From the NCBI RefSeq assembly GCF_014199215.1, contig NZ_JACIJC010000005.1, positions 539,201 through 603,200 on the forward strand: 64,000 nt of DNA, written 5' to 3'. Origin of the DNA: Sphingobium boeckii (lineage in GTDB: Bacteria > Pseudomonadota > Alphaproteobacteria > Sphingomonadales > Sphingomonadaceae). The notes below the pieces were generated by a model, which did not search any database, had not been told where the DNA came from, and saw nothing but the letters and a program-made list of their open reading frames with translations. This document shows, one piece after another, positions 8,168 to 17,533 of this stretch (position 1 is the stretch's first letter; the number at the start of each line of letters is the position of its first letter). The position numbers and the translations under genes were made by a program.

Positions 8168-10177
8168 TTACACCGCCTGCTGGCGCAACGGGGTTTCCAT
8201 CGCCGGATCGCACCGGTCTTTCGACGGATTGGAGATTACACGAATGCCGAAGCCCGGCTCATCCGACACGGTTTGCGACGCTTGCGCGGCGTGCGGATCG
8301 GACGCGGGAAAAATGCCGCTCTGACCAAGCCGTTCACCGATATCATTGCGCGACGTGACCATCACGATCACGGGAGACAGGAGCAACCCGGCCATGATCG
8401 GCACGAGCCAGATCGTGCCATCCACGCCCGTGGCAAGCGCGGCGAACATCAGCGCGCCGACCCCCATATGCCAGCGATAGTCGCGCGCAGCGTCCCGCAA
8501 CGATATCCCGTCCGCATCGCGGCGTTGCGCGGACCAGCCGCTGGCCTGGCCGCGCAGGATATCAATGATGGAGAGCGTCTGCGACACCATGGTGAGCGGC
8601 GCGACCAGGATGGACAGCGGCACTTCGAACATCATGCTGCGCACGATCGGGCGTGCGCCGCCAAGTCTCTCTCGCCTTTCGCGGTCCATCATCAGCAACG
8701 CGAGAGACAGGATTTTTGGCAGGAAAAGCAAAATGCCGGTCAACAGTAGCGGCCAGCCGGAAAAGCCGGGCGGATCGGTCAGTCCCAGCATATACAGCAG
8801 CGTCGTCATGGTCAGGATCGACCAGAGCGGCGCGGTCAGATAAGCGGACGCGCCCATCAAAAGCTGCAACCGGTTGATCCAGTGAAATCCGGCCCCGCCG
8901 AGCAGGCGCAGATGCTGGAGATTGCCCTGGCACCAGCGGCGATCACGCACGGCAAAGTCGCTCAAGGTCGGCGGAAACTCTTCATGGCTGCCATCGACCA
9001 TCGCGATCATGTGCGCCGCCCATCCCCGGCGGCGCATCAAGGCCGCCTCCACCATGTCGTGACTCATGACATGGCCGCCAAATGGCTCAGGGCCGGTCAA
9101 TTCAGGCAGGCCGCAGCTATCGGCGAAGGCCCGGATGCGCAGAATGGCATTATGCCCCCAAAAGGTCGCTTCCGCGCCCGACCACCATATCTGGCCGGCG
9201 CTGGCGATCGGACCATAAGCGGCAGAAGCGAATTGCTGCCAGCGCGCGAAGAGCGTGCGACCGTTGATCACGCTGGGGATGGTCTGGATCAGGCCGACGC
9301 CGGGGCTGCGGTCCATCATAGAGGCGAGCCGCATCATCGCCCGCCCGGTCATCAGACTGTCCGCGTCCAGCACGATCATATAATCATAGCCACCGCCGAA
9401 GCGACACACCCATTCTGCGATATTCCCCGGTTTGCGCGCCGTATTCGCCAAGCGCCGGCGATAATATAGCGGCACGGGACTGACGTGCTTCACCTCCCGA
9501 TAAGCGGCATATTCCGCAGCCTCGGCCTGAACACCCGAATCGCTCAGGATGAAGAAATCGAACATGTCGCCCGCGCCAGTCTCTCCGACCGAAGCGGTCA
9601 TCGTCCGGATGCGGGCGAATAAAGGCGTCACGTCTTCATTGTAGACCGGTATCAGCACTGCGGTTCGCTTGCGTGGCATCGGTGGATGGGCATTGTCGGC
9701 CGCGCCCCATCCACGCTGCCCGGCAAGCACGACAAAACCCGCTACCGCGTTGAAGAAGCCGAAGGCGATCCAGCAGAACAGGCTGAAAAATAGCAGGAAC
9801 AGCCCGGCATCGAGCAAAGACGTGCCGTCTTCGGTCAATGGTCGGCCCATCTCGGAAGCGGCCAGCAGTCCCACGGCGAGGGTACCGAGGACCAGCAGCA
9901 GCCGCCTTTCGAGCATTCCTTCGGGCGAGGTCACCACCTGGCGGCCCGGCATTGGCAGCTTGTGAAACGACTGGATGGGCATATGCAAAGGAGCGCCATC
10001 GGGCAGATCGGACGGTGTCGATGATCTGCACGCACTAGTGCTGACCAGAGGGGCTGCTTTCACGGCATCAGCGGAAATCGTGTTCAGCAACGCAACCCAA
10101 TCCTTGTCCAGGCGCGCATCGTGCGCAGGCCATGGCACCCTCTCCGCCGGCTGCTTACGAGCCGTTGTGTTTTTCAA
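8168..10177 (-). CDS. opgH: Glucans biosynthesis glucosyltransferase OpgH
   Basis: Inner-membrane glycosyltransferase that polymerises and exports the glucose backbone of osmoregulated periplasmic glucans from UDP-glucose. It has 669 residues. Transmembrane helices sit near residues 90-110 and 125-150. The cytoplasmic GT2 domain has LIPVYNED, VLDADSLM (DxD), HDMVEAALMRRRGW and the RRWCQGNLQHL acceptor motif (Q/RxxRW class), followed by several C-terminal helices. The start used here is TTG at 10177 with AGGACGG immediately before it. An ATG at 9982 (MPIQSFHKLPMPGR) is a credible alternative and keeps all recognised domains. It follows opgG by about 40 bases and is very likely in the same operon. 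Confidence 0.93.
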   Translation of the reverse strand: MKNTTARKQPAERVPWPAHDARLDKDWVALLNTISADAVKAAPLVSTSACRSSTPSDLPDGAPLHMPIQSFHKLPMPGRQVVTSPEGMLERRLLLVLGTLAVGLLAASEMGRPLTEDGTSLLDAGLFLLFFSLFCWIAFGFFNAVAGFVVLAGQRGWGAADNAHPPMPRKRTAVLIPVYNEDVTPLFARIRTMTASVGETGAGDMFDFFILSDSGVQAEAAEYAAYREVKHVSPVPLYYRRRLANTARKPGNIAEWVCRFGGGYDYMIVLDADSLMTGRAMMRLASMMDRSPGVGLIQTIPSVINGRTLFARWQQFASAAYGPIASAGQIWWSGAEATFWGHNAILRIRAFADSCGLPELTGPEPFGGHVMSHDMVEAALMRRRGWAAHMIAMVDGSHEEFPPTLSDFAVRDRRWCQGNLQHLRLLGGAGFHWINRLQLLMGASAYLTAPLWSILTMTTLLYMLGLTDPPGFSGWPLLLTGILLFLPKILSLALLMMDRERRERLGGARPIVRSMMFEVPLSILVAPLTMVSQTLSIIDILRGQASGWSAQRRDADGISLRDAARDYRWHMGVGALMFAALATGVDGTIWLVPIMAGLLLSPVIVMVTSRNDIGERLGQSGIFPASDPHAAQASQTVSDEPGFGIRVISNPSKDRCDPAMETPLRQQAV

Positions 10178-10217
10178 CCGTCCTGATGCGAAAGCGTTCC
10201 GAACTCTCCGGAAAACT

Positions 10218-11738
10218 TCATGAAAGCTGATAGATGAGCGTTTCGGTCAGCGCATCCCCGCCCTTCTGGAGAAAGGCCCGAATATCAACCGGTCCGTCGC
10301 GTCCGCGTTCCACATCGACGATCATCCGCCAGCAATTGACGAGACCGTCGATCGGATAGCAGCCGGTGTTGAGCAGCCTCCCATTGGCGACATCGACGAC
10401 GGGCTTCACAGTGCTTCTGCCGCCAAGCCCCGCGAAACGCGGCCCTTCGAAATCGATCACTATCTTTGCGGCATTGGCCTGAGGCGGCTGCCCTGGCACA
10501 CCCCCCTGCCCGGTCCAGCAATTGATGACATGCGCGACTGAAAGCGGCTCGGGCTCGGTGCCAATCCAGCGCATCCGATAGTCATAGGCCAGGCGCTGCC
10601 CCGCGCTGGCACCAGCCGCGGGTGTCCAGAAAGCAACGATATTGTCGGCATATTCGGTCGTGGTCGGGATTTCATACAGCGTCACCGCCCCGTGGCCCCA
10701 ATCGCCCTGCGGCTCGATCCACAGGCTCGGCCGCTTTTCATTGAAGATCGCGTCGTCCTGATAATGATCGAATTGGCGATCCCGCTGCAAAAGCCCGAAA
10801 CCGCGTGGTGCGGCGGCGGCGAAACTGTTCACCTTGGGCTGCGGCGGATTGACCAACGGCCGCCAGATGCGCTCGCCCGAAGCCATGCGGATCGCAAGGC
10901 CGTCGGAATCGTGGATCTCCGGCCGCCAGTCGCGCGCCTGCGTTCGATTGCCCTCGCCATACCAGAACATGCTGGTGAGGGGGGCGATCCCGATCCGCAC
11001 CACCGACTGCCGCATATGCACGACCATGCTCACATCCTGCACCGTCTCATCGGTGCCCTGCCGGTTGATGAAGCGATAGGCACCCGTCGCGCTTGGACTG
11101 TCGAGCAAGGCGTAGACGATGATCGCACCGCCCTCCCCGCGCTCCAGCCAGAAATCCGTGAATTCCGGAAACTCCTCAGGTCCGCTCATCCCCGTGTTGA
11201 TCGCCAGCCCGCGTGCGGAAAGGCCATATTGGTGGAGCGGCCCCGCGGCGCGGAAATAGGACGCCCCCTGAAAAGCCATCCAATCCCCTACACCGCCCTT
11301 GTTCATGAAGCGGAAGCCCGAAAATCCTCCGGTCTGCCCCATGGCGCTCATGGGATGGCGTGCCGGAATCTCGTAAAGCGAAGGGCTATAGGCCAGGCGC
11401 TGCGCCATGCCGGATTCGGTCACCGATATGGAAACCGGGTGTCGGGCATTCTTGGTCAGCGGGAAGAAACGGGTCGCGCTATTGTCATCATGCTCGCGCC
11501 AAAGCGCGCGATCCGCGCGAAATTGCACCTGTCCGGCGGCATCGTAATTCATCGTCTCGATCAGGGGCGACGGTTTTGGCGATGCCTGCCAGGGGCGACG
11601 GGAAAGATCGAGTGCGCGTTGCTGCAAGATATCCCAGGAAAAGGGTGTCGCTTTGCCGACCGCGGGCATCAACGCCGATGTCCGCATGGCGACGGCCAAT
11701 GCTACGAGCCCGGCAATCGCTTCGCGTCGTGTCGTCAT
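10218..11738 (-). CDS. opgG: Glucan biosynthesis periplasmic protein OpgG/OpgD family
   Basis: Periplasmic protein of the MdoG family, required for building or branching osmoregulated periplasmic glucans. It has 506 residues and starts at MTTRREAIAGLVALAVAM, a twin-arginine-type signal (TRREAIAGL), a feature of OpgD-like members. A GAGGTG ribosome-binding site precedes the ATG at 11738. Typical MdoG wording follows: YSPSLYEIPARHPMS, GFSGFRF, FWLERGEGG, SMFWYGEGNR, DSDGLAI, ERIWRPLVNP, PSLWIEPQGDWG. It lies just upstream of opgH. Whether it is OpgG or OpgD by function cannot be settled; the Tat signal favours the OpgD-like type. Confidence 0.9.
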   Translation of the reverse strand: MTTRREAIAGLVALAVAMRTSALMPAVGKATPFSWDILQQRALDLSRRPWQASPKPSPLIETMNYDAAGQVQFRADRALWREHDDNSATRFFPLTKNARHPVSISVTESGMAQRLAYSPSLYEIPARHPMSAMGQTGGFSGFRFMNKGGVGDWMAFQGASYFRAAGPLHQYGLSARGLAINTGMSGPEEFPEFTDFWLERGEGGAIIVYALLDSPSATGAYRFINRQGTDETVQDVSMVVHMRQSVVRIGIAPLTSMFWYGEGNRTQARDWRPEIHDSDGLAIRMASGERIWRPLVNPPQPKVNSFAAAAPRGFGLLQRDRQFDHYQDDAIFNEKRPSLWIEPQGDWGHGAVTLYEIPTTTEYADNIVAFWTPAAGASAGQRLAYDYRMRWIGTEPEPLSVAHVINCWTGQGGVPGQPPQANAAKIVIDFEGPRFAGLGGRSTVKPVVDVANGRLLNTGCYPIDGLVNCWRMIVDVERGRDGPVDIRAFLQKGGDALTETLIYQLS

Positions 11739-11847
11739 CGTCACCTCGTCAATACGCCCCAATGGGGCGCGTAGCCCAACGCATTCGCCCGCAATTGGCT
11801 CCACAGAGCCCGCCATCGCTGAGCAATCGGATCGCTGCGCAGCGCGC

Positions 11848-12264
11848 TTATTTCACGCGCGTCCAGATCTGCGATTTGCAGAAAAGGCCTGCAAAGAGGC
11901 ATCCCGTTCCCTTGATCATATCGTTGTTCATGGCCCTGATCGTCCCGGAAAAGGTTTTGCCGATGTCCGGCACGAAGACCCGGCCGTGCCAGACTCCCTT
12001 TTCATCCTTCCTGAAATCCTCGAACAACTGCCGGCCGATCAGATTGGGTGTGCCCGCCGCGCGCGCATCGGCCTTGGCCTTGTCGCTTGCCCAGATAATC
12101 GTGCCACAGACGCTCTTTCCACACCGGTGCGCCTGGACATGGACATTGTTTTTTTTATTGCGCCACACGCCCTGCGTCAGTTGATCATCGTCTATCGCGG
12201 GCGCGGCAAGAGCGACCTGCATCAGCAAAGCCATCGCAGGGACCAATGAAAGAGTGAAACGCAT
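11848..12264 (-). CDS. DUF2147 family secreted protein
   Basis: Small exported protein of 138 residues. It starts at MRFTLSLVPAMALLMQVALAAPA, a Sec signal peptide cleaved after ALA, with an AGGAG ribosome-binding site before the ATG at 12264. The mature part has the DUF2147 pattern: GVWRNKKNNVHVQAHRCG, CGTIIWASDKAKAD, then PNLIGRQLFEDFRKDE and a C-terminal GCLFAGLFCKSQIWTRV. Four Cys residues could make two disulfides in the periplasm. The molecular function of the family is not established. It lies upstream of opgG on the same strand with a gap of about 110 bases, so co-transcription is possible but unproven. Confidence 0.85.
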   Translation of the reverse strand: MRFTLSLVPAMALLMQVALAAPAIDDDQLTQGVWRNKKNNVHVQAHRCGKSVCGTIIWASDKAKADARAAGTPNLIGRQLFEDFRKDEKGVWHGRVFVPDIGKTFSGTIRAMNNDMIKGTGCLFAGLFCKSQIWTRVK

Positions 12265-12331
12265 CGGCTGCTCCTGGGGCACGAATCGCAACATCACAAT
12301 TGTGGCGATTTGATCCTATAGGAGAAAAGCG

Positions 12332-12406
12332 TGGTGGGCGCGGCAAGGATTGAACTTGCGACCCCACCCGTGTGAAGGGTGTGCTCTACCACTGAGCTAC
12401 GCGCCC
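12332..12406 (-). tRNA. tRNA-Val (CAC)
   Basis: A full cloverleaf is readable on the minus strand. The acceptor stem is GGGCGCG/CGCGCCC, the D-arm contains AGTGGTAGA, the anticodon stem is CACCC/GGGTG with loop TTCACAC (anticodon CAC), and the T-arm is GCAAG-TTCAATC-CTTGC. The discriminator is A and the CCA end is encoded at 12334-12332. Confidence 0.95.
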
Positions 12407-12493
12407 ACGCTTTTTCCGGGGAGTTGGTCACTCCTCGACGCCGCCGGTCATGGCGGAAGCGGGTCCATATCGAAGGATGATGCGCCCCGCAAC

Positions 12494-12525
12494 AAAAAGA
12501 AAAGGCGGTGCCTAAGCCCCGCCTT
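12494..12525 (-). terminator. Rho-independent terminator downstream of HU
   Basis: On the minus strand a 7-bp stem (AAGGCGG/CCGCCTT) with a 10-base loop is followed by TTTTCTTTTT. It lies about 110 bases after the HU stop. A second perfect 8-bp hairpin (arms 12591-12598 and 12612-12619) lies just past the HU stop and may stabilise the mRNA. Confidence 0.7.
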
Positions 12526-12634
12526 GTTCAGACCGCTCTTGACCGACATCGAGGATGTCCTGCCGCCCAAAGAGAGTCGGGATGCTCATCCGGCGGGTGC
12601 CCGTAAGGACGACCCGCCGAACGAAAACATCAGA

Positions 12635-12907
12635 TCAGTTCACAGCGTCCTTCAAGCCCTTCCCGGCCTTGAACTTCGGCTGGCTCGAAGCCTTGATGGT
12701 CATCGGCTCGCCGGTGCGCGGATTGCGGCCGGTCGATGCTTTGCGCTTCGAAACCGAGAAAGTGCCAAATCCGACCAGACGGACTTCGTCACCTTTTTTC
12801 AGAGCGCCGGTCACCGAATCGAAAACGGCTTCCACCGCTTTGCTGGCGTCGCTCTTGCTCAGGCCCGATGCATCGGCGACTGCGCCGATGAGCTCTTGCT
12901 TGTTCAT
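12635..12907 (-). CDS. hup: DNA-binding protein HU
   Basis: Histone-like nucleoid protein of 90 residues, which acts as a dimer that bends DNA. It starts at MNKQELIGAVADASGLSKSDA, the standard HU N-terminus. The beta-arm region has the HU/IHF signature (GFGTFSVSKRKASTGRNPRTGEP, with the tip Pro in RNPRTGEP), and the C-terminus is KFKAGKGLKDAVN. An in-frame extension upstream of 12907 is not HU-like and was excluded. It lies downstream of lon on the same strand, an arrangement common in proteobacteria. It is followed by a strong terminator, so it is probably transcribed from its own promoter in 12908-13000. Confidence 0.96.
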   Translation of the reverse strand: MNKQELIGAVADASGLSKSDASKAVEAVFDSVTGALKKGDEVRLVGFGTFSVSKRKASTGRNPRTGEPMTIKASSQPKFKAGKGLKDAVN

Positions 12908-13004
12908 GCCCTGGGAACCCCCTAGATTTGTGGTTGCTTCAATTGGTCGGCATAGTGCCGGCGCGTAGTTGAAGCCGACCATTGCAAGGCTGTCAAAGTA
13001 AAAC

Positions 13005-13047
13005 AGTCCCAATTCGCCTATTTTCCGGGCGAAAACGGACTTTTTTT
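13005..13047. terminator. Bidirectional terminator-like hairpin after lon
   Basis: Nested arms AGTCC/GGACT and TTCGCC/GGCGAA enclose a short loop. On the plus strand the hairpin is followed by seven T. On the minus strand, the direction of lon, it is followed by GTTTTAC. It lies about 15-55 bases past the lon stop (13061) and probably separates lon from HU. Confidence 0.6.
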
Positions 13048-13060
13048 ACGCTGCAACTGC

Positions 13061-15466
13061 TCAGTGACGAACCGCTTCTCCCTCTCCGGCGGCCACAGGG
13101 GGATGATGAGGCGGCTGCGCCGCGAGTTCATCTGCCTCGGTCCAGTCGATTGCTTCGAGCGAGTCGGTCAACGCCAGTGCCAGAACTTCATCGACATGCT
13201 TGACCGGAATGATCTTCAAACCGTCTTTGATGTTCTGCGGAATCTCGGCAAGATCCTTCTCATTTTCCGCAGGGATCAAAACCGTGGTGATGCCCCCGCG
13301 CAGCGCCGCGAGCAGCTTTTCCTTCAATCCGCCGATCGGCAAGACCCGGCCACGCAGCGTCACCTCGCCCGTCATCGCCACATCGCGCCGCACTGGAATC
13401 CCCGTCAGCGTGGAGATGATCGCGGTGACCATGCCGATGCCGGCGGATGGGCCATCCTTGGGAACAGCGCCCTCGGGCAGATGGATATGGATATCCTTGC
13501 GCGCAAACAGGCTTGGCTTGATGCCATAAGCGGGCGCGCGGGCACGCACGAAGGAAAATGCGGCCTGGATCGACTCATTCATCACTTCGCCAAGCTTGCC
13601 AGTGGTTTTCACCTGCCCCTTGCCGAGCACGGTGACCGCCTCGATCGTCAGCAATTCGCCGCCGACCTCGGTCCAGGCCAGGCCCGTCACCGCACCGATC
13701 TGATTTTCCTCTTCGCCCAGACCGTGACGGAATTTCTCCACGCCTGCGAATTCGGAGATGTTATCCGGCGTGATCGTCACGCTCGTCGCCTTGCCTTCAA
13801 GGATACGGCGGAGCGCCTTGCGCGCCAGTTTGGCGATCTCGCGCTCCAATGTGCGGACGCCCGCCTCACGCGTATATTTCTGGATCAGCGCACGGAGCCC
13901 CTCGTCCGTCAGCTCGAACTCATGATCCTTCAGGCCATGCGCCTCGATCTGCTTGGGCAGAAGGTGCATCTTCGCGATTTCGAGCTTTTCGTCCTCGGTA
14001 TAGCCCTCCAGACGGATGATCTCCATGCGATCGAGCAACGGCTGCGGCAGGTTGAGCGAATTTGCCGTACATACGAACATCACGTCCGAAAGATCGATGT
14101 CGATCTCCAGATAATGATCCTGGAACTTCGAATTCTGTTCGGGGTCCAGCACTTCGAGCAGTGCCGATGCCGGGTCGCCACGAAAATCCTGACCCAGCTT
14201 GTCGATTTCATCGAGCAGGAACAGCGGATTGGACGCGCCCGCCTTTTTCAGATTGCTGACGATCTTGCCAGGCAGCGAACCGATATAGGTCCGGCGATGG
14301 CCCCGAATTTCGGCCTCGTCACGCACACCGCCGAGCGACTGGCGGATGAATTCGCGCCCGGTCGCCTTGGCGATCGATTTCCCCAGCGAGGTCTTGCCGA
14401 CGCCCGGAGGACCAACGAGACACAGGATCGGGCCTTTCAATTTGTTGGTGCGTGCCTGGACCGCCAGATATTCGACGATCCGGTCTTTCACTTTTTCAAG
14501 CGCATAATGGTCTTCGTCCAGCACCGCCTGCGCCGCCGCGATATCCTTTTTCAGCTTCGATTTCTTGCCCCAGGGCAAGCCCAGCAGCACATCGAGATAA
14601 TTGCGCACCACCGTCGCCTCGGCGGACATGGGGGCCATCGTCTTGAGCTTCTTCAACTCCGCGGTCGCCTTGATGCGCGCTTCCTTGGAGAGCTTGAGCG
14701 TCGCAATCTTCTGAGTGAGCTCGCTCAGCTCATCGCCGTCGCCATCGTCACCCTCATTGCCAAGCTCGCGCTGGATCGCCTTCAATTGCTCGTTCAGATA
14801 ATATTCGCGCTGGGTTTTCTCCATCTGCCGCTTGACCCGGCTGCGGATTTTCTTCTCCACCTGCAGCACGCCCAATTCGCCTTCCATGAAGGCGAATGCC
14901 ATTTCGAGACGCCGTGACGGATCAAGCTCGACCAGCAGCGCCTGCTTGTCCGAAACCTTGACCGAGATATTGGACGCGACCGAATCGGCGAGACGCGACG
15001 CATCCTCTATCTCGCCAAGCTGCACGGCCGTTTCGGCAGGTAGCTTCTTGTTGAGCTTGGCATAATTTTCAAACTGTTCGATCACCGAGCGCATCAGCCC
15101 CTGAACCTCGGTGCCTTCGGCCTCGCGCTCAGCGATCAGCGTCACTGTCGCAGTGGCGTGGCCCTCTGCTTCGTCCAGCGTCTCCAGCGTCGCGCGCTGC
15201 TTGCCCTCCACGAGAACGCGCACGGTGCCGTCCGGCAGCTTGAGCAATTGCAGGACGGTGGCGATGACGCCCATGTCATACAGATCGTCGCGCTGGGGAT
15301 CGTCTTCCGCAGGATCGAGCTGCGCCACGAGGAAAATTTCCTTGTCCGCCTCCATCGCCCGTTCAAGCGCCACCACGGACCGGTCACGCCCGACAAAAAG
15401 CGGCACAATCATGTTGGGAAAAACGACGATATCGCGCAGCGGCAGAACAGGATAGGCTTTGGTCAT
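13061..15466 (-). CDS. lon: ATP-dependent protease Lon
   Basis: Cytoplasmic ATP-dependent serine protease of 801 residues that degrades misfolded and regulatory proteins. The N-terminal substrate domain begins [23 protein letters not shown]. The AAA+ module has Walker [10 protein letters not shown] and Walker [11 protein letters not shown]. The C-terminal peptidase has the catalytic Ser in [10 protein letters not shown] and the catalytic Lys in [10 protein letters not shown]. The length matches the family. A short His/Pro-rich tail ([18 protein letters not shown]) follows the protease domain. In many relatives it directly follows clpX; here two divergent genes of sugar-transferase type lie between them. 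Heat-shock control is expected for the family, but I did not find a convincing sigma-32 box. Confidence 0.98.
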   Translation of the reverse strand: MTKAYPVLPLRDIVVFPNMIVPLFVGRDRSVVALERAMEADKEIFLVAQLDPAEDDPQRDDLYDMGVIATVLQLLKLPDGTVRVLVEGKQRATLETLDEAEGHATATVTLIAEREAEGTEVQGLMRSVIEQFENYAKLNKKLPAETAVQLGEIEDASRLADSVASNISVKVSDKQALLVELDPSRRLEMAFAFMEGELGVLQVEKKIRSRVKRQMEKTQREYYLNEQLKAIQRELGNEGDDGDGDELSELTQKIATLKLSKEARIKATAELKKLKTMAPMSAEATVVRNYLDVLLGLPWGKKSKLKKDIAAAQAVLDEDHYALEKVKDRIVEYLAVQARTNKLKGPILCLVGPPGVGKTSLGKSIAKATGREFIRQSLGGVRDEAEIRGHRRTYIGSLPGKIVSNLKKAGASNPLFLLDEIDKLGQDFRGDPASALLEVLDPEQNSKFQDHYLEIDIDLSDVMFVCTANSLNLPQPLLDRMEIIRLEGYTEDEKLEIAKMHLLPKQIEAHGLKDHEFELTDEGLRALIQKYTREAGVRTLEREIAKLARKALRRILEGKATSVTITPDNISEFAGVEKFRHGLGEEENQIGAVTGLAWTEVGGELLTIEAVTVLGKGQVKTTGKLGEVMNESIQAAFSFVRARAPAYGIKPSLFARKDIHIHLPEGAVPKDGPSAGIGMVTAIISTLTGIPVRRDVAMTGEVTLRGRVLPIGGLKEKLLAALRGGITTVLIPAENEKDLAEIPQNIKDGLKIIPVKHVDEVLALALTDSLEAIDWTEADELAAQPPHHPPVAAGEGEAVRH

Positions 15467-15601
15467 AAACTCTCCGGCAGCACCCCGACGGCGCGGCTCA
15501 TACCTTCTTATATGGGGTCGATCGCGATTGCATCAATCGCCATGCGTGAAAGATGAATTTCCGGCAATGGATTCGCGGTGCCTGCCAGCAGAAATTCGGG
15601 T

Positions 15602-16549
15602 TCAGCCGCCCATCAGCTTATAGAATCCCAGGCGGCCAGCCAAGCGGCGGATTCTGAATTTCCGCTCGAATTTCGCGCGCGGGTAAATTTCATAACCACG
15701 GCCATCGCTTTTTGCCGAAAGATCGCGCGGCTGGCTGAACAGCCCGGCCTTTTCCGCATCGACAAGCCAGGTCTTGGCCACGCCCCCTGCGTGCAGGCAT
15801 TTGGCCGTCGACAGATCGATATCCTTCAAGACCGCAACGCCGCTCTTGCCGGCCTTGCGCGCCAGACGAGACGCAAGCCCGTTGTCGAAACAGCGCCAAG
15901 CCTCCGGATTGAGATGCGCGCCGCCCTGTTTCAAAGCAAGCGCCGCCCAGACGATCGACTCGACGTGCATGGAATGGGCGGGAAGATTGGCGCCGCCGAT
16001 CTGCCCCAGCATCTCTTCCAGATAGTCCCAATCCACTGCCCGCGTCTGGCACACGCCGATATCGGTGTGATCCGCCATAGTCACGCCGGCCTCAAAGGCC
16101 GTCCGCACGACATCTTCTGGCAAAAGGCAATTGGGGCGCTGCCACATCAGCAAAATGCCGGTTTCAGGCGTCGGCTCAAACGCAAAACGATTGGGGAAAT
16201 AGACATCGGGATCGATGATGATCATCTCGGCCCCCGGCGCGGAGAAGAGCGCCGGATCGGTCACCTTGCGCCAGCAGGGGTGGCCATTCCGGAACTCACG
16301 GATGGCGGGGTAATCAGCGAAATAAGCCTCGGCACGCCGATCGGCTTCGGCCTTGCCATGCACCTCCCAGAGACTCTCTCGCTCAGGATCGATTGATTTC
16401 AGCGCTTCATCGATCGCGCTGACGTTGTCCGGCCCGTCCGTGATGATGACAAGTCTGATAGGTTCGGCGCCGTTGCGTATCAGGCTGGCCAGGCACGAAC
16501 GTGCATAGCTGAGCGAGCGAGCCCCCATGACACAATAAACGTGGCGCAA
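15602..16549 (-). CDS. Hypothetical protein resembling a nucleotide-sugar glycosyltransferase
   Basis: A 315-residue soluble protein with no signal peptide. It begins MRHVYCVMGARSLSYARSC and then has VIITDGPDNV. A DxD-type motif (MIIIDPDVYF) follows at about residue 120, as in GT-A fold glycosyltransferases that bind a nucleotide sugar through a metal. A later segment, MHVESIVWAALAL, could help form an active site. I do not recognise a named family, so the transferase call rests on the overall pattern and the DxD. It is divergent from the gene at 16739, and the two separate clpX from lon. A role in surface polysaccharide is possible but unsupported by other neighbours. Confidence 0.55.
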   Translation of the reverse strand: MRHVYCVMGARSLSYARSCLASLIRNGAEPIRLVIITDGPDNVSAIDEALKSIDPERESLWEVHGKAEADRRAEAYFADYPAIREFRNGHPCWRKVTDPALFSAPGAEMIIIDPDVYFPNRFAFEPTPETGILLMWQRPNCLLPEDVVRTAFEAGVTMADHTDIGVCQTRAVDWDYLEEMLGQIGGANLPAHSMHVESIVWAALALKQGGAHLNPEAWRCFDNGLASRLARKAGKSGVAVLKDIDLSTAKCLHAGGVAKTWLVDAEKAGLFSQPRDLSAKSDGRGYEIYPRAKFERKFRIRRLAGRLGFYKLMGG

Positions 16550-16738
16550 AGATCATTCTCCGAGACGAGAGGGTCGCAGCAAGGTCTAGCTTGCATTTAA
16601 GCCCTTAAACCAGAATTCTTGAACGAAATCATTGTCATTCTTGCGTATTGGCGCATTAAGCAGGGAACGCGCGTCGCGCCCTCGCTAACCGCTGAACAAT
16701 GGGCGCATGGAATGATCCGGCCCTTCGGGAGACACTGA

Positions 16739-17491
16739 TTGCCAAATGTGCTGATCATGACTGCCACGATATCGCCTCCGGCTGGAGCACCGGGATTAAC
16801 CCGTATAGATCCTTCAGTCAGGCTCGAGGATTATCGCCAGGCTCTGGATCATTATCTGCAATTTATCGGTCGTGGCCTAGATCGCATCATATTTGCCGAC
16901 AACTCCAATTCGGAAATAGATATCCTGCGATCATTGGTGCGGGAAAAAGGGCTGACGGATCGGATGGATTTCATTATCTATCCAGGTTTGGATTATCCGC
17001 CTGCTTATGGCCGATGTTACGGAGAAATGCGGCTTCTTGATACGGTCATGGCCAGCCAGAGTGTCCAGAATTTGCCTGACGATGCTATTTTTTGGAAGGT
17101 CACTGGTCGCTACAAAGTCATCAATCTTCAGCAAATGTTGAAAACCATTCCACGAGATACCGAGCTTTATTGCGACCTGCGCGGCGGGAAGAGCCCTTGG
17201 TTCGATATGCGCGTGATGGCATGGACCAAGGCTGGCTTCGAACGCTCGCTCAGCGGATTTTATAGCGAGATCAGGGAAGACCTCAATCGAGGCCGACCGG
17301 GCGAAGAAACTGCGTTCAATCGTATCATACCACGGATCGGCTCAACGCGGGCGCGACTGACACTGGCGCGTGAGCCGCTGATCGACGGCGTACGCGCGTT
17401 TGACAACAAAAACTGGAGCCGAGGCCGGCAACGGATTGTCTATTACATACGGCAAGCGCAGAGGCTGGCATTCGGCAAAATCATTGCCTGA
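16739..17491 (+). CDS. Hypothetical protein, possibly glycan-related
   Basis: A 250-residue protein that begins with TTG at 16739 (preceded by GGGAG) or with ATG at 16757. It has no signal peptide or membrane segment. It contains IIFADNSNSE, DFIIYPGLDYPPAYGRCYGEMRLLD, FWKVTGRYKV and LYCDLRGG. The pattern recalls uncharacterised proteins encoded in polysaccharide loci, but I cannot assign a family. Its upstream region (16560-16720) is more AT-rich than the surroundings. It is divergent from the 15602 gene and converges on clpX at 17534, so it stands outside any operon with its neighbours. The gene itself is probably real, given its length and the coding character of the frame. Confidence 0.5.
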   Translation: MPNVLIMTATISPPAGAPGLTRIDPSVRLEDYRQALDHYLQFIGRGLDRIIFADNSNSEIDILRSLVREKGLTDRMDFIIYPGLDYPPAYGRCYGEMRLLDTVMASQSVQNLPDDAIFWKVTGRYKVINLQQMLKTIPRDTELYCDLRGGKSPWFDMRVMAWTKAGFERSLSGFYSEIREDLNRGRPGEETAFNRIIPRIGSTRARLTLAREPLIDGVRAFDNKNWSRGRQRIVYYIRQAQRLAFGKIIA

Positions 17492-17533
17492 CGCTGACGA
17501 TTGACATGGCCATCGCCAGGGTCAGGCTCGATT

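Noticed and set aside
13064..14917. Plus-strand open frame of 617 codons opposite lon
   Set aside because: It is a shadow of lon in GC-rich DNA: the product is rich in Arg, His and Gln without family features, and lon on the other strand is certain.
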